From the NCBI GenBank assembly GCA_029309925.1, contig JARKND010000001.1:2170001-2234000 (forward strand): a stretch of DNA of 64,000 nt, read 5' to 3'. Position numbers and translations under genes: made by a program. Shown here in pieces: positions 9,147-18,952 of this stretch (position 1 is its first letter; each line of letters starts with the position of its first letter). Source of the stretch: Fulvivirgaceae bacterium JP3-4 (GTDB lineage: Bacteria; Bacteroidota; Bacteroidia; Cytophagales; Cyclobacteriaceae). The notes beneath the pieces were generated by a model that saw nothing but the letters and a program-made list of their open reading frames with translations, searched no databases and was not told the origin of the DNA.

Positions 9147-10490
9147 TCACCACTCCATCACAAACACACTTCCCTTCTCACTTGTCTGAACCTTAATAGT
9201 CCCGTTGTGAAGTTTCATGATCTGCCGGGAGAGACTCAACCCAATGCCGGATCCTTTTTGTTTGGTTGTGAAGAACGGGACGAATATGCGCGGTAAAATT
9301 TCTGCATCAATACCCGGACCGTTATCAACAATTAATAATACAGTCTTCTGATTTTGCTTTCGCAGAATAATCTTAATCGTTCCCGATCCATCATGGGCGA
9401 TCGCTTCTATAGCATTCTTGAGGAGGTTGATTATTACTTGTTCAAGCAGAGACGCATCACCTTGCGTTGGATGTTCGGCAGGGATCTCGAACGTGAGTTT
9501 AATATTTTGCTCGTCAATTTGTGGTTGTAGCAGCGTAATGATCCGATTGAGGAGCCGTGATACATCTATCGTTTCAAATTTTGCGTCAATCGGTCGTGCA
9601 AATTCTTTGTATGATGTGACAAACTTTAACAGGCCTTTGCTTCGCGACTGGATTGTTGCGAGGCCGCTGAATATATCTTCAATATTATCACGGCTTAGTT
9701 TAGAAAGATCTCTTGGATTACCATTGTCATCCCGCATGATCTTTTCAACCGCAGCTGTCAGTGAGGCGATCGGAGTGACGCTGTTCATGATCTCGTGTGT
9801 GAGTACGCGGATGAGCTGGTGCCACGCTTCAATTTCTTTTGACTCGAGTTCGCTGTTCAGATTTTGAAGCAGAAAGATTCGCACCGGTTTCCCGTTCATC
9901 ACGATCTCTTTCATCTGAACGCTGAGCTGGTAAACTTCTTCGCGCAGCACTACTTTCACAACTGCCCTTGCTTCTGGCTCAAGTCCGGTGACTGTCTTAT
10001 GTAATGCGGGATCAATTTTCCGGAAATGTTCAATTTTTGAAAAGGAGGGAAGATCCAGCAGTCGCCTGGAGGCCTGGTTCATGCTGAGGAGTTCTCCTTT
10101 CTCATCGAAACTCAAAATAGAAACGTTGATATTTTCATTCAGCGTTTTAAGAAACTGGTAGTGTAGCTCTTTTTCTGCATTCACTTTTGCGAATTCGGTC
10201 ACAATCTCGTTCAACGCTTCACTGAGCAGCTCGTGTTGTTTTCCGCGCTTGCCTGACGTGTATGTTTCGGTAAATGCACCTTGCCGGATAGAAAGCAGAA
10301 AATGGGTGAGATCCTTGTTTGTTTTTTCAATGTAGCGAATCAGGTTGATGATCAGCCCTGCGAGGAGCAATACAGCAGCCACGAGTGCAAAGAACATTGG
10401 CTTTACGACCACCAGAAAAGCAATCGAAACCGAAACCACCACGATTGCGGCAACGCGAAGAGAAATCGCTAATCTGAAATTGCGTATCAT
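9147..10490 (-). CDS. NtrY-like sensor histidine kinase
   Basis: A 447-residue inner-membrane kinase. Two membrane segments (about 9-50) are followed by a HAMP-like linker, a PAS-like domain (about 105-215) and the kinase core. The H-box LTHEIMNSVTPI has phosphoacceptor His232; the N-box has Asn359 in NLLKNAIEA; G1 is DNGPGID (389-395) and G2 GSGIGLSLS (413-421). The periplasmic loop between the membrane segments is almost absent, so the signal is probably membrane-borne or cytoplasmic. It overlaps the response regulator stop by 4 bases (ATGA) and is co-transcribed downstream of it. It should phosphorylate the sigma-54 regulator encoded just before it. Confidence 0.95.
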   Translation of the reverse strand: MIRNFRLAISLRVAAIVVVSVSIAFLVVVKPMFFALVAAVLLLAGLIINLIRYIEKTNKDLTHFLLSIRQGAFTETYTSGKRGKQHELLSEALNEIVTEFAKVNAEKELHYQFLKTLNENINVSILSFDEKGELLSMNQASRRLLDLPSFSKIEHFRKIDPALHKTVTGLEPEARAVVKVVLREEVYQLSVQMKEIVMNGKPVRIFLLQNLNSELESKEIEAWHQLIRVLTHEIMNSVTPIASLTAAVEKIMRDDNGNPRDLSKLSRDNIEDIFSGLATIQSRSKGLLKFVTSYKEFARPIDAKFETIDVSRLLNRIITLLQPQIDEQNIKLTFEIPAEHPTQGDASLLEQVIINLLKNAIEAIAHDGSGTIKIILRKQNQKTVLLIVDNGPGIDAEILPRIFVPFFTTKQKGSGIGLSLSRQIMKLHNGTIKVQTSEKGSVFVMEW

Positions 10491-11869
10491 GAAGGATTTT
10501 CTAAACCGTACTTCGACATCTTACGATACAACGTGGTCCGCCCCACGCCAAGCTCTTTTGCGACATTGCTGAGATTTCCCTTGTGTTTCTCAATCGCTGC
10601 GATAATGGCATTTTTTTCCATATCATCGAGGTTCAGTGCTTCCTGTTTTGGCGATGCGGCTTTACGCGGGGTGAGGATAAAATCATTTCTTGTGAGCTCG
10701 CGCTTGTCGCTCATGATCACAGCGCGCTCGATAGCGTGCTGAAGCTCGCGGATGTTTCCCGGCCAGGAGTATTTCTGCAGGTGAGAAACGGTCTCCGGTG
10801 AAACGTGCTTTTCTCCTTTGCGATATTTGGCACTGTACAGCTTTGCAAAATAATTCGCGAGGCTCGGGATGTCTTCTTTTCGTTCGCGCAGAGAAGGAAG
10901 ATTGATTTCAACAGTGTTGATCCTGTACAACAGGTCATCGCGGAATTTACCATTGCTCACTGCATCATGAATGTCCATGTTCGTAGCTGTGATTAAACGA
11001 ATGTTTATCGGAACGGGGATTGTACTCCCGAGCGGCACCACCTCACGATTCTGCAGCACAGAAAGAAGTTTCACCTGCAGGTGCAGTGGCACATTCCCGA
11101 TCTCGTCAAGGAAGAGCGTCCCATCATTAGCCAGCTCGATCCGTCCGGTGCGATCTTCCTTCGCATCGGTAAACGCTCCCTTCTTATGGCCAAAGAGTTC
11201 AGACTCAAACAAGCTGGCGGACAGCGAACCGACATCCACCTTGACAAAGGGCTGATCGGCACGTGCAGAACTTTTGTGAATCAATCTTGCGATAAGTTCC
11301 TTGCCCGTACCGTTTTCACCAAGTAAAAGAATTGAAGCATCGGTCGCAGCAACTTTTTCAACAACAGACAATGTCTCGCGGAAAGCGGGGGAGTCACCGA
11401 TCACTTCAATCGATCCCTCGTTGACAAGTTTGGAGAAGTCTGACTGGCGCTTTTTCAGCGATTTCACTTCGCGTTTCGAGATCGCGTGCTGATACGCTGC
11501 ATGAACGGTCGCCTCAAGTTTTTCGTTGTCCCATGGCTTCACAATAAAATCAGCGGCCCCGTGCTTCATCGCTTCCACCGCCAGCTTGATCTCACCATAA
11601 GCTGTAATCATGATTACCTGCTGATCGGGATTGGTGTGGATGATCTGTTGCAGCCAGAACAGCCCTTCGTTGCCCGAAAGTCTCCCTGCCGAAAAATTCA
11701 TGTCGAGCAGGATCACATCAAATGAAGATTGTTTTATTAGCGAAGGGATGCGAGTGGGATTCTCTTCTGTCTGCACGATCTCATAGCGCTGACGCAGAAC
11801 CACTCGGGCGGCAGTCAGCACATCCGGATCATCGTCAACAACCAGTATCTTCGCGGGAATTTTTTGCAT
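10487..11869 (-). CDS. sigma-54-dependent response regulator, NtrC family
   Basis: A 460-residue enhancer-binding protein. The receiver domain (about 6-120) has the acidic pocket VVDDDPD and phosphoacceptor Asp56 in VILLDMNF. The AAA+ domain has Walker A GENGTGKE, the sigma-54 contact loop as GAFTDA (Asp for the more usual Gly), Walker B TLFLDEIG and the R-finger region. The Fis-type helix-turn-helix at the C-terminus (NLSNVAKELGVGRTTLYRKM) binds DNA. The frame is open to 11926, but the ATG at 11869 starts the receiver domain in the usual place. It is transcribed away from the permease at 12019, whose upstream region holds likely binding sites. Confidence 0.95.
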   Translation of the reverse strand: MQKIPAKILVVDDDPDVLTAARVVLRQRYEIVQTEENPTRIPSLIKQSSFDVILLDMNFSAGRLSGNEGLFWLQQIIHTNPDQQVIMITAYGEIKLAVEAMKHGAADFIVKPWDNEKLEATVHAAYQHAISKREVKSLKKRQSDFSKLVNEGSIEVIGDSPAFRETLSVVEKVAATDASILLLGENGTGKELIARLIHKSSARADQPFVKVDVGSLSASLFESELFGHKKGAFTDAKEDRTGRIELANDGTLFLDEIGNVPLHLQVKLLSVLQNREVVPLGSTIPVPINIRLITATNMDIHDAVSNGKFRDDLLYRINTVEINLPSLRERKEDIPSLANYFAKLYSAKYRKGEKHVSPETVSHLQKYSWPGNIRELQHAIERAVIMSDKRELTRNDFILTPRKAASPKQEALNLDDMEKNAIIAAIEKHKGNLSNVAKELGVGRTTLYRKMSKYGLENPS

Positions 11870-11885
11870 CTTTATTAAAGGTAAT

Positions 11886-11925
11886 TGTTTCACTATGATA
11901 CACAAAAGTGTTTCATTACGAAACA
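11886..11925. promoter_or_regulatory. two 17-bp palindromes, candidate enhancer sites for the NtrC-type regulator
   Basis: Two inverted repeats lie in the divergent region: TGTTTCACTATGATACA at 11886-11902 and TGTTTCATTACGAAACA at 11909-11925. The second has perfect 6-base arms with a 5-base spacer; the first has one mismatch. Their centres are 23 bases apart, roughly two helix turns, and they lie upstream of the sigma-54-type element at 11980. The 6-5-6 geometry is that of known NtrC sites. Binding by the neighbouring regulator is inferred. Confidence 0.7.
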
Positions 11926-11979
11926 AAGCTGTCGGAGCTTACTTTCGTCAAACATTTAATTATCAGTGGATTAACGAAG

Positions 11980-11994
11980 TGGTACGCAGTTGGC
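11980..11994 (+). promoter_or_regulatory. sigma-54-type (-24/-12) promoter
   Basis: TGGTACGCAGTTGGC matches the consensus TGGCACG-N4-TTGC at 9 of 11 fixed bases, with the invariant GG and GC separated by the required 10 bases. Transcription would start near 12006, only about 13 bases before the ATG at 12019. Taken with the adjacent sigma-54 regulator gene and the two upstream palindromes, this is a strong candidate for the promoter of the permease gene. Confidence 0.68.
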
Positions 11995-12018
11995 CCAACG
12001 AGACGAAACGGATGTAAT

Positions 12019-14426
12019 ATGTTACAGAATTATCTCAGGATCGGATTCCGAAATCTCGTCAAGAACAAACTCTTCACCGCGATCAATATCAGCGGTATGG
12101 CGATCAGCATTGCCTCATTTCTCATCATCACTTTATTCGTGTACGATGAGCTCCAATACGACAAGCACGTGGAAGATGCGGAGCTCAAGTTTCGTGTTTA
12201 TACAGAACAGTACAATGCGGAAGGTTTTCAGCGCAAGGGTGCCATGATACCACCAATGGTTACGGCTACGATGCAGGCCGAGCTTCCCGAAATAGAATCA
12301 TTTGCCCGCTTCTTAAATTTCAACACACCGGTTCTTTTTGAGTATGGCAACCTGAAATTCCCTGAGGGCAAAGGTGGTTATGCCGATGCCTCTATAATTA
12401 AGATGTTCAGCCTGAAGCTGGTTGAGGGTGACGCGAATTCCGCCTTAAAGGAACCGAACATGATAGCGATCAACACCACACTGAAAAAGAAATACTTTGG
12501 CGAAAAACCCGCTGTGGGAGAAACGATGCAGGTGTCCGACCAGGATTTTAAGGTGAGCGCTGTGTTCGAAGACTTCCCTGCACATTCGCACCTGCAATTG
12601 AATTACTTCATATCGATGGAAGTGATGCATGCTGAAGCCCCGGATCGGATGCAAAGCTGGCGATGGAATCAGTTCCATAGTTATGTGAAGGTAAAACCCG
12701 GAAGCAATATAACCGCACTCGAAGCCAAGATGAAAAATCTTGCAGAGAAGTACATGTGGCCTGCTACAAAAGAGATGGAGACCTATTCCATTCCGCGACT
12801 GATGCCGTTGAAGGACATTCACCTTCACGCTTCAGATCAGGTCTGGGATATTGCCATCCGCGGCAACGCGCAGACAGTTTATATACTTTCTGCAACAGCA
12901 ATATTTATTCTTGTGATTGCGATCCTCAACTTTATAAATCTCTCAACAGCCCGTGCCGTTGCGCGAGTGAAGGAAGTTGGCGTTCGCAAGGTGGTCGGTG
13001 CTTTCAGAAGCCAGCTGATCTACCAGTTTATCAGCGAATCAATTATCGTTTCATTCATTGCGTTGCTGATCGGTGGACTTCTCGCAGAAATGGTTTTACC
13101 TGCCTTAAATAATTTTTCTGAGAAGAACATTCCTTATGATGTGTTTTTCAATCCACTGGTGATCCTTGCGCTTCTTGCAACTGCGATATTGGTGGGTGTT
13201 GCCGCGGGCGCATACCCCGCCTTTTACATTTCAGGTTATAAACCTGCGCATATTCTGTCGAATAAACAATCCGGAAGATCCGGAAAGACAATGCTGCGCA
13301 AGGGAATGGTGGTTGTGCAGTTTATTCTGTCTTTCATTCTCATCATGGCTTCGCTGATCGTCTCTGAGCAGCATCGCTATCTGCGAACCAAAGACATGGG
13401 CTTTAACAAAGACAATGTATTGGCTTTACAACTTCGTGGTCAAATGGAAGCAAGTCTTGAAGCCACGAAGCATGCTTTTGAGAATCATCCCGGCATTATC
13501 AGTGCATCGTTCCAGTACGGTCTGCCAGGAGAAGCCTTCGCAGGCGATGGCGTGACCGACACTCAAAACGGAAAGGATGTACCCCTCTCGATGTTGCTGG
13601 TCGACCACGACTATATCAAGACGCTTGGACTTACGTTGATTGCGGGCCGCGACTTTGATAAGAATAGACCATCTGATGTTAGTGATGCGTTTATCGTGTC
13701 AGAGAAAGGAGCGAAGGCGCTGGGGCACATCAATCCGGAAGATGCCCTCGAACACCCAATATCGTGGAATCGCTGGGACGTACGCGATTCACTGAAAGTG
13801 GGAAAGGTCGTTGGTGTTGTGAAAGATTTCCACCTGAACAGTCTCAAAGAAAACATGACACCCATCATTCTCCATATATTTCCTCCGGCCTACAGTTCAC
13901 TGACGTTCCGCATCAAAGGCGAAAATATTCCTGAAACGATCGAACACCTAGAAACAACCTGGAAGAAGTTCAACTCCGAGTGGCCTTTTGAATATCGCTT
14001 CATCGATGACAACTTTGACAAGCTGTACAAGTCCGAACAAAAGCTTGCAGTGCTGTTTACCTTCTTCACAGCCTTCGCGATCTTTGTAGCGTGTCTTGGA
14101 CTTTTTGGCCTCGTGGTGTACAGCACATCACAGAAGTATAAAGAGATCAGCATCCGTAAAGTACTTGGCGCAGCAGATTTTTCACTGGTATTAGGACTTT
14201 CAAGAAGCTATATGCTGCTGATTGCCATCGCCTTTGTTATCGCAATCCCGGTGAGTTACTATTATGCTGAACAGTGGCTGCAGAAGTTTGCATACCATAT
14301 TGATGTAACCCCAATGCTGTTTATCAAAGCAGCGTTGCTGATCCTGTCGATATCGCTGCTGACAGTTGGTATCCAGTCATTCAAAGCCGCGCGTGCAAAT
14401 CCGGTGGATGCGCTGAAGGAGCAGTG

Positions 14427-14427
<1 letters not shown>
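12019..14427 (+). CDS. MacB/FtsX-type ABC transporter permease
   Basis: An 802-residue membrane protein of the large Bacteroidota permease family: a first transmembrane helix (about 20-42), a periplasmic MacB-type domain, three helices (about 290-425), a second membrane-to-periplasm unit and three C-terminal helices ending with ARANPVDALKEQ. FtsX signatures are visible twice (ARVKEVGVRKVVGAFRSQL and YKEISIRKVLGAADFS). No ATP-binding protein is encoded nearby, so it must borrow one. The longer frame from 11908 covers the regulatory region and is rejected; the ATG at 12019 starts the usual MLQNYLRIGFRNL. Expression is probably under the divergent two-component system through the sigma-54 promoter. 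Confidence 0.93.
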
Positions 14428-14583
<156 letters not shown>

Positions 14584-14847
14584 ATGTTTAATCGTTCGTG
14601 TCCGACTGGGAAAATTGTTTATGCATCGCTGCCGATTGCAGAAGATGTGCTGATTGAATTGTGGTCAAGGAACGAATACAATTCTGCCATTGCTCCAATA
14701 GCGGTTTATCGATGTGATGATTGCGGATTTTACCACCTCACGTCAAAAGGACCGATGAATGACAAGCTTTCGAAAGCCATATCCTCCGGGCAGATCAACC
14801 GCCAGCGTGAGGCTAACCGCTGGGAAGACAAATTTAAGAAGCGCTGA
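14584..14847 (+). CDS. small CxxC protein of unknown function
   Basis: An 87-residue protein with YRCDDCGFYHLTSKGP (about 42-57), a zinc-ribbon-like half site made of two Cys and a nearby His. The C-terminus is basic (RQREANRWEDKFKKR). Similar small proteins with CxxCxxxHLT motifs occur widely in bacteria and phages without an assigned role. The start codon abuts the upstream inverted repeat. The ORF is compact and well formed, so it is likely real; nucleic-acid binding is only a guess. Confidence 0.65.
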   Translation: MFNRSCPTGKIVYASLPIAEDVLIELWSRNEYNSAIAPIAVYRCDDCGFYHLTSKGPMNDKLSKAISSGQINRQREANRWEDKFKKR

Positions 14848-15017
14848 ATTGTACCCTTTGTGCGCTACAACCCTTCCGGTATGCGCTCCGCTTAACCAAT
14901 TTTTCAACCACTCCTCACGCCAGAGCAACCTCCCAAAAGGTCAAAGGTCTTTAGAGAAAAAAGCATGTAACCAATTGAATTTTGGTGAGTCTCTATAGAT
15001 ATCCTTAACCCAAACGT

Positions 15018-17468
15018 ATGCTCAAAAATTACATCGTTATCGCATTGCGCTTGCTGGTGAAGAACAAGGTGTTCTCACTGATCAACATCGCAGGACTTTC
15101 AACAGGAATAGCCTGCTGTATTCTTATTACACTTTATATTCAGGATGAGCTAAGCTATGAGACAGGCTTCGCAGAAAGCGAAAAAGTTTTCCGGATCAAC
15201 ACAGAATTTACGAAAGACGGTAAATCTGAAATCGGTCCTGCAGCATCGCCACCGATCGCGCCCGCGCTCGCGCAGGCACTGCCCGAAATCGAGACCTACA
15301 CCCGCGTGATGCCTCCGCTCAACACTGAAGTAAACATCGTTCATTACAAAGACAAGTCATTTTTTGAAAAGAAAGCCGTGCTGGTTGACTCAACCTTCTT
15401 CGATGTCTTTCCTTACTCACTTGCTGAAGGTGATGCGAATACCGCTCTAGACGCACCTTCCTCGGTAGTCATCTCACAGGCACTCGCAAAAAAGATCTTT
15501 GGTAATGAAAGTGCACTTGATGAAACGCTGATCATCAACAGCGGAACAACAGCTGATACGTTCCGAATCACCGGAGTAGTCGCAAAACCTCAAGTACCTT
15601 CTCACATCGACAACGATATCTACATGACAATGAACAGCGCGGGCTGGGGGCGATGGGTACTTTCGCAAACTACGTGGGCAAATAACAACATCGTTGGAAG
15701 TTACCTCAAACTGAAAGATCCTTCCTCATGGAAAACGGTGCAGGGAAAGCTTCCTCAGTTTGTACAAATGCATGCAGGCGAAGAACTGAAGCAATCCGGG
15801 CGTGGAAAAGTATTGTTGTTGCAACCCCTCAGCAGAATCAGACTTTATTCGGACGTGAGTGCAGGGCGCGATCCCTCGGCAAGCAGCATCACATATGTTT
15901 ACATCATTGGGACGATCGGCATTTTCATTCTCGTGCTGGCATGTATCAACTTCATGAACCTCACCACTGCAAAGTCTTCTCAGCGCGCTGGAGAAGTGGG
16001 CATCCGCAAATCCATGGGTGCTTACAAGGCGAACCTCATCAGACAATTCCTGGGCGAGTCGTTTGTGATTGTGGTTTTCTCCCTTGCGATTTCATTCGGC
16101 ATCGTTGCCCTGGCGCTCCCATATTTCAACGACATCATGCAAAAGCAGCTCAACTTTAACGGCAACAATCTTCCTTTCATCATCGGAGCAACATTGGGTA
16201 TTGCAGCCATCACCGGATTGCTTGCCGGCAGTTATCCCGCGTTCTTCCTTTCATCACTAAAGCCTACGCAGGTGCTGAAAGGGAAGTCACTGAGCTCCGA
16301 TGGGTCACAATGGCTTCGCAAAGGCCTCGTGGTGTTTCAGTTTGTCATCACGATCACACTGATTTCGAGCATCGTCATTATCCAGCAACAGCTGAATTTT
16401 ATACAGTCGAAATCGCTCGGGTTCAATACCGAGCAGGTAATCATGATTCCGATGCGGACAGCACAGGCTACTGCGCAGTACACCACGTTGAAAACAGCTT
16501 ACGAAGCAATCGGTGGTGTTGAACACGTATCGGCAACGAGCAGCATTCCGTCAACGCCATTGCAGCGCGACTGGGGTGTGTACAAGAAGGGATGGACCAA
16601 CGAACAATCGGTGAAGCACGACATCGTAAACGTGGACATCGAATATTTTAAAACCATGGACATCGAGATGATTGCGGGACGGGATTTTATTGTCGGCCAG
16701 GACAATGTGCCGGGCGATACGGTCAATACTACCAAGATCGTTCTCAACGAAGCAAGCCTGAAAGCTTTTGAAATTCCGCTCAGCGAAGCGATCGGAGCAA
16801 CCATCTATTTTGAACCCGGCAGCGAGCGCTATGAACTGACGGTAGTAGGCGTGGTAAAAGACTTCCATCAGTTCTCTCTCCACCGCGAGATCGGTCCGAT
16901 GATGTTCCTCTTTGCCGGCAACCGGAATTACTTCCCATACATGGCAGCAACCATCAACATGAAGGATTATCAATCTATTACCCATGAAATGAAAAAGCTT
17001 TGGGATGAACGCATTAACAATGCTCCGTTTGAAAGCATTTTGCTGGACGAGAACATGAAGCAACTGTACACAGCCGAACAACGGACGTCAACAATGCTTT
17101 CCATTTCGACCGTTATTGCGTTGCTGATCTCCTGCCTCGGACTTTATGGTTTGTCAGTTTACGTGGCCGAACGCAAAACCAAAGAGATCGGTATCCGCAA
17201 AGTTGTCGGAGCGTCAGTGGAAAGCATTGTCGGGATGCTCTCCAAAGAGTATATCCGACTGATCATCATAGCGTTTGTGCTTTCCGTACCGCTGGGATAT
17301 TACTTTATGGATAAATGGCTGGAGGGATTTGCATACAAGATCAGCCCCGGCATTCTCGTGTTTGTGATCTCCGGGGCGGTTTCGTTTCTGGTAGCGTGGC
17401 TTACCATCAGCTTCGAATCCTTCCGCGCAGCAAATAAAAATCCGGTGGACACTTTCCGGGTCAACTAG
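15018..17468 (+). CDS. MacB/FtsX-type ABC transporter permease
   Basis: An 816-residue paralogue of the permease at 12019, with the same order: N-terminal helix after MLKNYIVIALRLLVKNKVFS, a periplasmic MacB domain, three helices, a second periplasmic domain and three final helices ending NPVDTFRVN. FtsX signatures are SQRAGEVGIRKSMGAYKANL and RKTKEIGIRKVVGASVESI. There is no associated ATPase gene. It begins 170 bases after the small CxxC gene. No sigma-54 element as good as that of the first permease was found upstream, so the two may be regulated differently. Confidence 0.93.
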   Translation: MLKNYIVIALRLLVKNKVFSLINIAGLSTGIACCILITLYIQDELSYETGFAESEKVFRINTEFTKDGKSEIGPAASPPIAPALAQALPEIETYTRVMPPLNTEVNIVHYKDKSFFEKKAVLVDSTFFDVFPYSLAEGDANTALDAPSSVVISQALAKKIFGNESALDETLIINSGTTADTFRITGVVAKPQVPSHIDNDIYMTMNSAGWGRWVLSQTTWANNNIVGSYLKLKDPSSWKTVQGKLPQFVQMHAGEELKQSGRGKVLLLQPLSRIRLYSDVSAGRDPSASSITYVYIIGTIGIFILVLACINFMNLTTAKSSQRAGEVGIRKSMGAYKANLIRQFLGESFVIVVFSLAISFGIVALALPYFNDIMQKQLNFNGNNLPFIIGATLGIAAITGLLAGSYPAFFLSSLKPTQVLKGKSLSSDGSQWLRKGLVVFQFVITITLISSIVIIQQQLNFIQSKSLGFNTEQVIMIPMRTAQATAQYTTLKTAYEAIGGVEHVSATSSIPSTPLQRDWGVYKKGWTNEQSVKHDIVNVDIEYFKTMDIEMIAGRDFIVGQDNVPGDTVNTTKIVLNEASLKAFEIPLSEAIGATIYFEPGSERYELTVVGVVKDFHQFSLHREIGPMMFLFAGNRNYFPYMAATINMKDYQSITHEMKKLWDERINNAPFESILLDENMKQLYTAEQRTSTMLSISTVIALLISCLGLYGLSVYVAERKTKEIGIRKVVGASVESIVGMLSKEYIRLIIIAFVLSVPLGYYFMDKWLEGFAYKISPGILVFVISGAVSFLVAWLTISFESFRAANKNPVDTFRVN

Positions 17469-17785
17469 ATGTGCACGGACTCAAAAGTTTATCTGAATCT
17501 GAAAGGGTTGCAGGTTACAAGGTTGCAAGTAGCAGGCGTGGACGCATTCCTGTCCACTGCCGACTGGCAACCGGAACCTGAAACTTGCGTTCGAAGGTCG
17601 CAAGTCCCAGGTCACAGGCTCCAGGCTGGTTGACGCGGCTACCTGTACCCTTGTAGCCTGTAACCTGCAACCTGCAACAACTTTGAACCTTAAACCTTGA
17701 ACTTCTAGCGGTTACCGCCAAAAAAACCTAAATTACCCATGTAACCTTTCCATTCTTCGCTGGTATTACCTTCAAATATCCTGTT
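17469..17785. repeat. intergenic inverted arrays (GTTGCAGGTTACAAGG arms)
   Basis: No gene. At 17504-17533 units like GGTTGCAGGTTACAAGGTTG are matched in reverse by GTAGCCTGTAACCTGCAACC at about 17656-17675, so the two arms can pair across about 120 bases. A following TTGAACCTTAAACCTTGAAC stretch (about 17683-17702) belongs to the family at 27,160. The last 80 bases before 17786 are AT-rich and may hold the promoter of the next gene. Confidence 0.55.
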
Positions 17786-18568
17786 ATGACTACTATTAGA
17801 AACCTGATCGTGATTGTCGGAATTATCGTTTCCTTCTTTGCGTTCAACAGCACCTTCGCCCAGACAAACGAAAAACCTGTTTCCACTGGCTCGCGCACCG
17901 AAGGATTGGTGAAAATTTACGATGCCCGCGATGACGATGACGAGGATGTTGATATCGATATAGATCTCGATATAGACGAAGACATCGATATTGACGTTGA
18001 TGAGGATTTTGATATCGATGTTGACATTGATGAAGAGGAAATCGAGCGCGAGATAGCAGATGCGATGGAAGAAGTCGAAGCTGCTCTTGAGGAAGTTGAG
18101 GAAGAAATAGAACTTGCCCTCGACTTTGATGCGGATGATTTCGATCACGATTTCGACTCAGAGGATGACGATGATTTCGATCATGATTTCGATTCGGATG
18201 ATGACGATGACTTCGACAATGACAACAATGACGATAATGAGAATAACAACGACAACGACAATGACAACGAGAACGAAAATAACAATGACAATGATGGTCT
18301 TGTACGTTTAAACTTCAACAACCACAACAAGAACAAAGAACATAAGCATGAAATGAAGCATGAAAAAGACGCTCACAAAGCCGAGATGAAGGCGCACAAG
18401 GAGGAAATGAAGGCAGAGCGTGACAAAGAGAAAGAAGCTTACAAGGAAGAAATAAAGTCGCAGCTGAAGGAACGCCAGAGGGAAGCCAAAGAAGAGCACA
18501 AGCGTTCCAAAGAAGAAAGCAAACAGGAGATAAGGGAGAAAACAAAGTCGAAAGACAACCGCGACTAA
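17786..18568 (+). CDS. exported polyampholyte protein with Asp/Glu-rich and Lys/Glu-rich halves
   Basis: A 260-residue protein with a signal peptide (1-25, ending TFAQ). Residues 48-84 are almost pure Asp alternating with Val/Ile. A Glu-rich helix-like part follows (85-112), then Asp/Phe/His repeats including two copies of DDFDHDFDS, a DN/NE-rich run (143-170), and a C-terminal half (185-260) of dense Lys/Glu/His/Arg that looks like a single charged alpha-helix. It resembles no family I know by sequence. Alternating Asp could bind calcium. The alternating codons are not a frameshift artefact, because the signal peptide and the basic tail are in the same frame. Confidence 0.75.
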   Translation: MTTIRNLIVIVGIIVSFFAFNSTFAQTNEKPVSTGSRTEGLVKIYDARDDDDEDVDIDIDLDIDEDIDIDVDEDFDIDVDIDEEEIEREIADAMEEVEAALEEVEEEIELALDFDADDFDHDFDSEDDDDFDHDFDSDDDDDFDNDNNDDNENNNDNDNDNENENNNDNDGLVRLNFNNHNKNKEHKHEMKHEKDAHKAEMKAHKEEMKAERDKEKEAYKEEIKSQLKERQREAKEEHKRSKEESKQEIREKTKSKDNRD

Positions 18569-18952
18569 TCACAACACAAGCTGCCTGTGCAGACGCTGAA
18601 GCATTTCGAGTGCATCCTGGCAAAGGCCGGGGTGCACTTTTGATGTCTGGAGGATCGTACTCCGTGTGGCGGTGAGCCAGCGGAACCGTTCAGGCAAAGT
18701 CAGTTTCCCGATAGGCCCGGCATCCTTTCCGCCCTTGCATATTTTTTCAAACGAATCCATGTGCGCCCGCAGTTCGTCTATGTCCGTATCGCAGCAAAGC
18801 GCCTGAAGCTTTTTTTCATTCAGCTCGAGTATACACTGCAAAAACTTCTGGCCAGAGCAATACAGGATCACCCCGATGTTGATGAACTCTTCGCGCTCAA
18901 CTTTGGGAACAACACGGATTACCGCATACTCAAACAAGTGACTTTCTTGCAT
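18569..18952 (-). CDS. DUF3037 protein
   Basis: A 127-residue protein starting MQESHLFEYAVIRVVPKVER, with EEFINIGVILYC, both typical of DUF3037. Genes of this family usually sit beside a HipA-like kinase gene, as here: this one overlaps the 3' end of that gene by 23 bases, so the two are translated from one transcript. The function is not known; a partner or regulator of the kinase is a reasonable guess. Its stop touches the end of the convergent charged-protein gene with no gap. Confidence 0.85.
   Translation of the reverse strand: MQESHLFEYAVIRVVPKVEREEFINIGVILYCSGQKFLQCILELNEKKLQALCCDTDIDELRAHMDSFEKICKGGKDAGPIGKLTLPERFRWLTATRSTILQTSKVHPGLCQDALEMLQRLHRQLVL

Noticed and set aside
14881-14900. 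GG-N10-GC spacing (CGGTATGCGCTCCGC) before the permease at 15018
   Set aside because: Only the spacing agrees; the flanking bases do not match the sigma-54 consensus and there are no palindromes upstream.
17705-18148. 147-codon antisense frame rich in Ile/Asp/Val against the charged protein gene
   Set aside because: It is the mirror of alternating Asp codons (GAT/GAC read as ATC/GTC); the plus-strand frame has a signal peptide and explains the composition.
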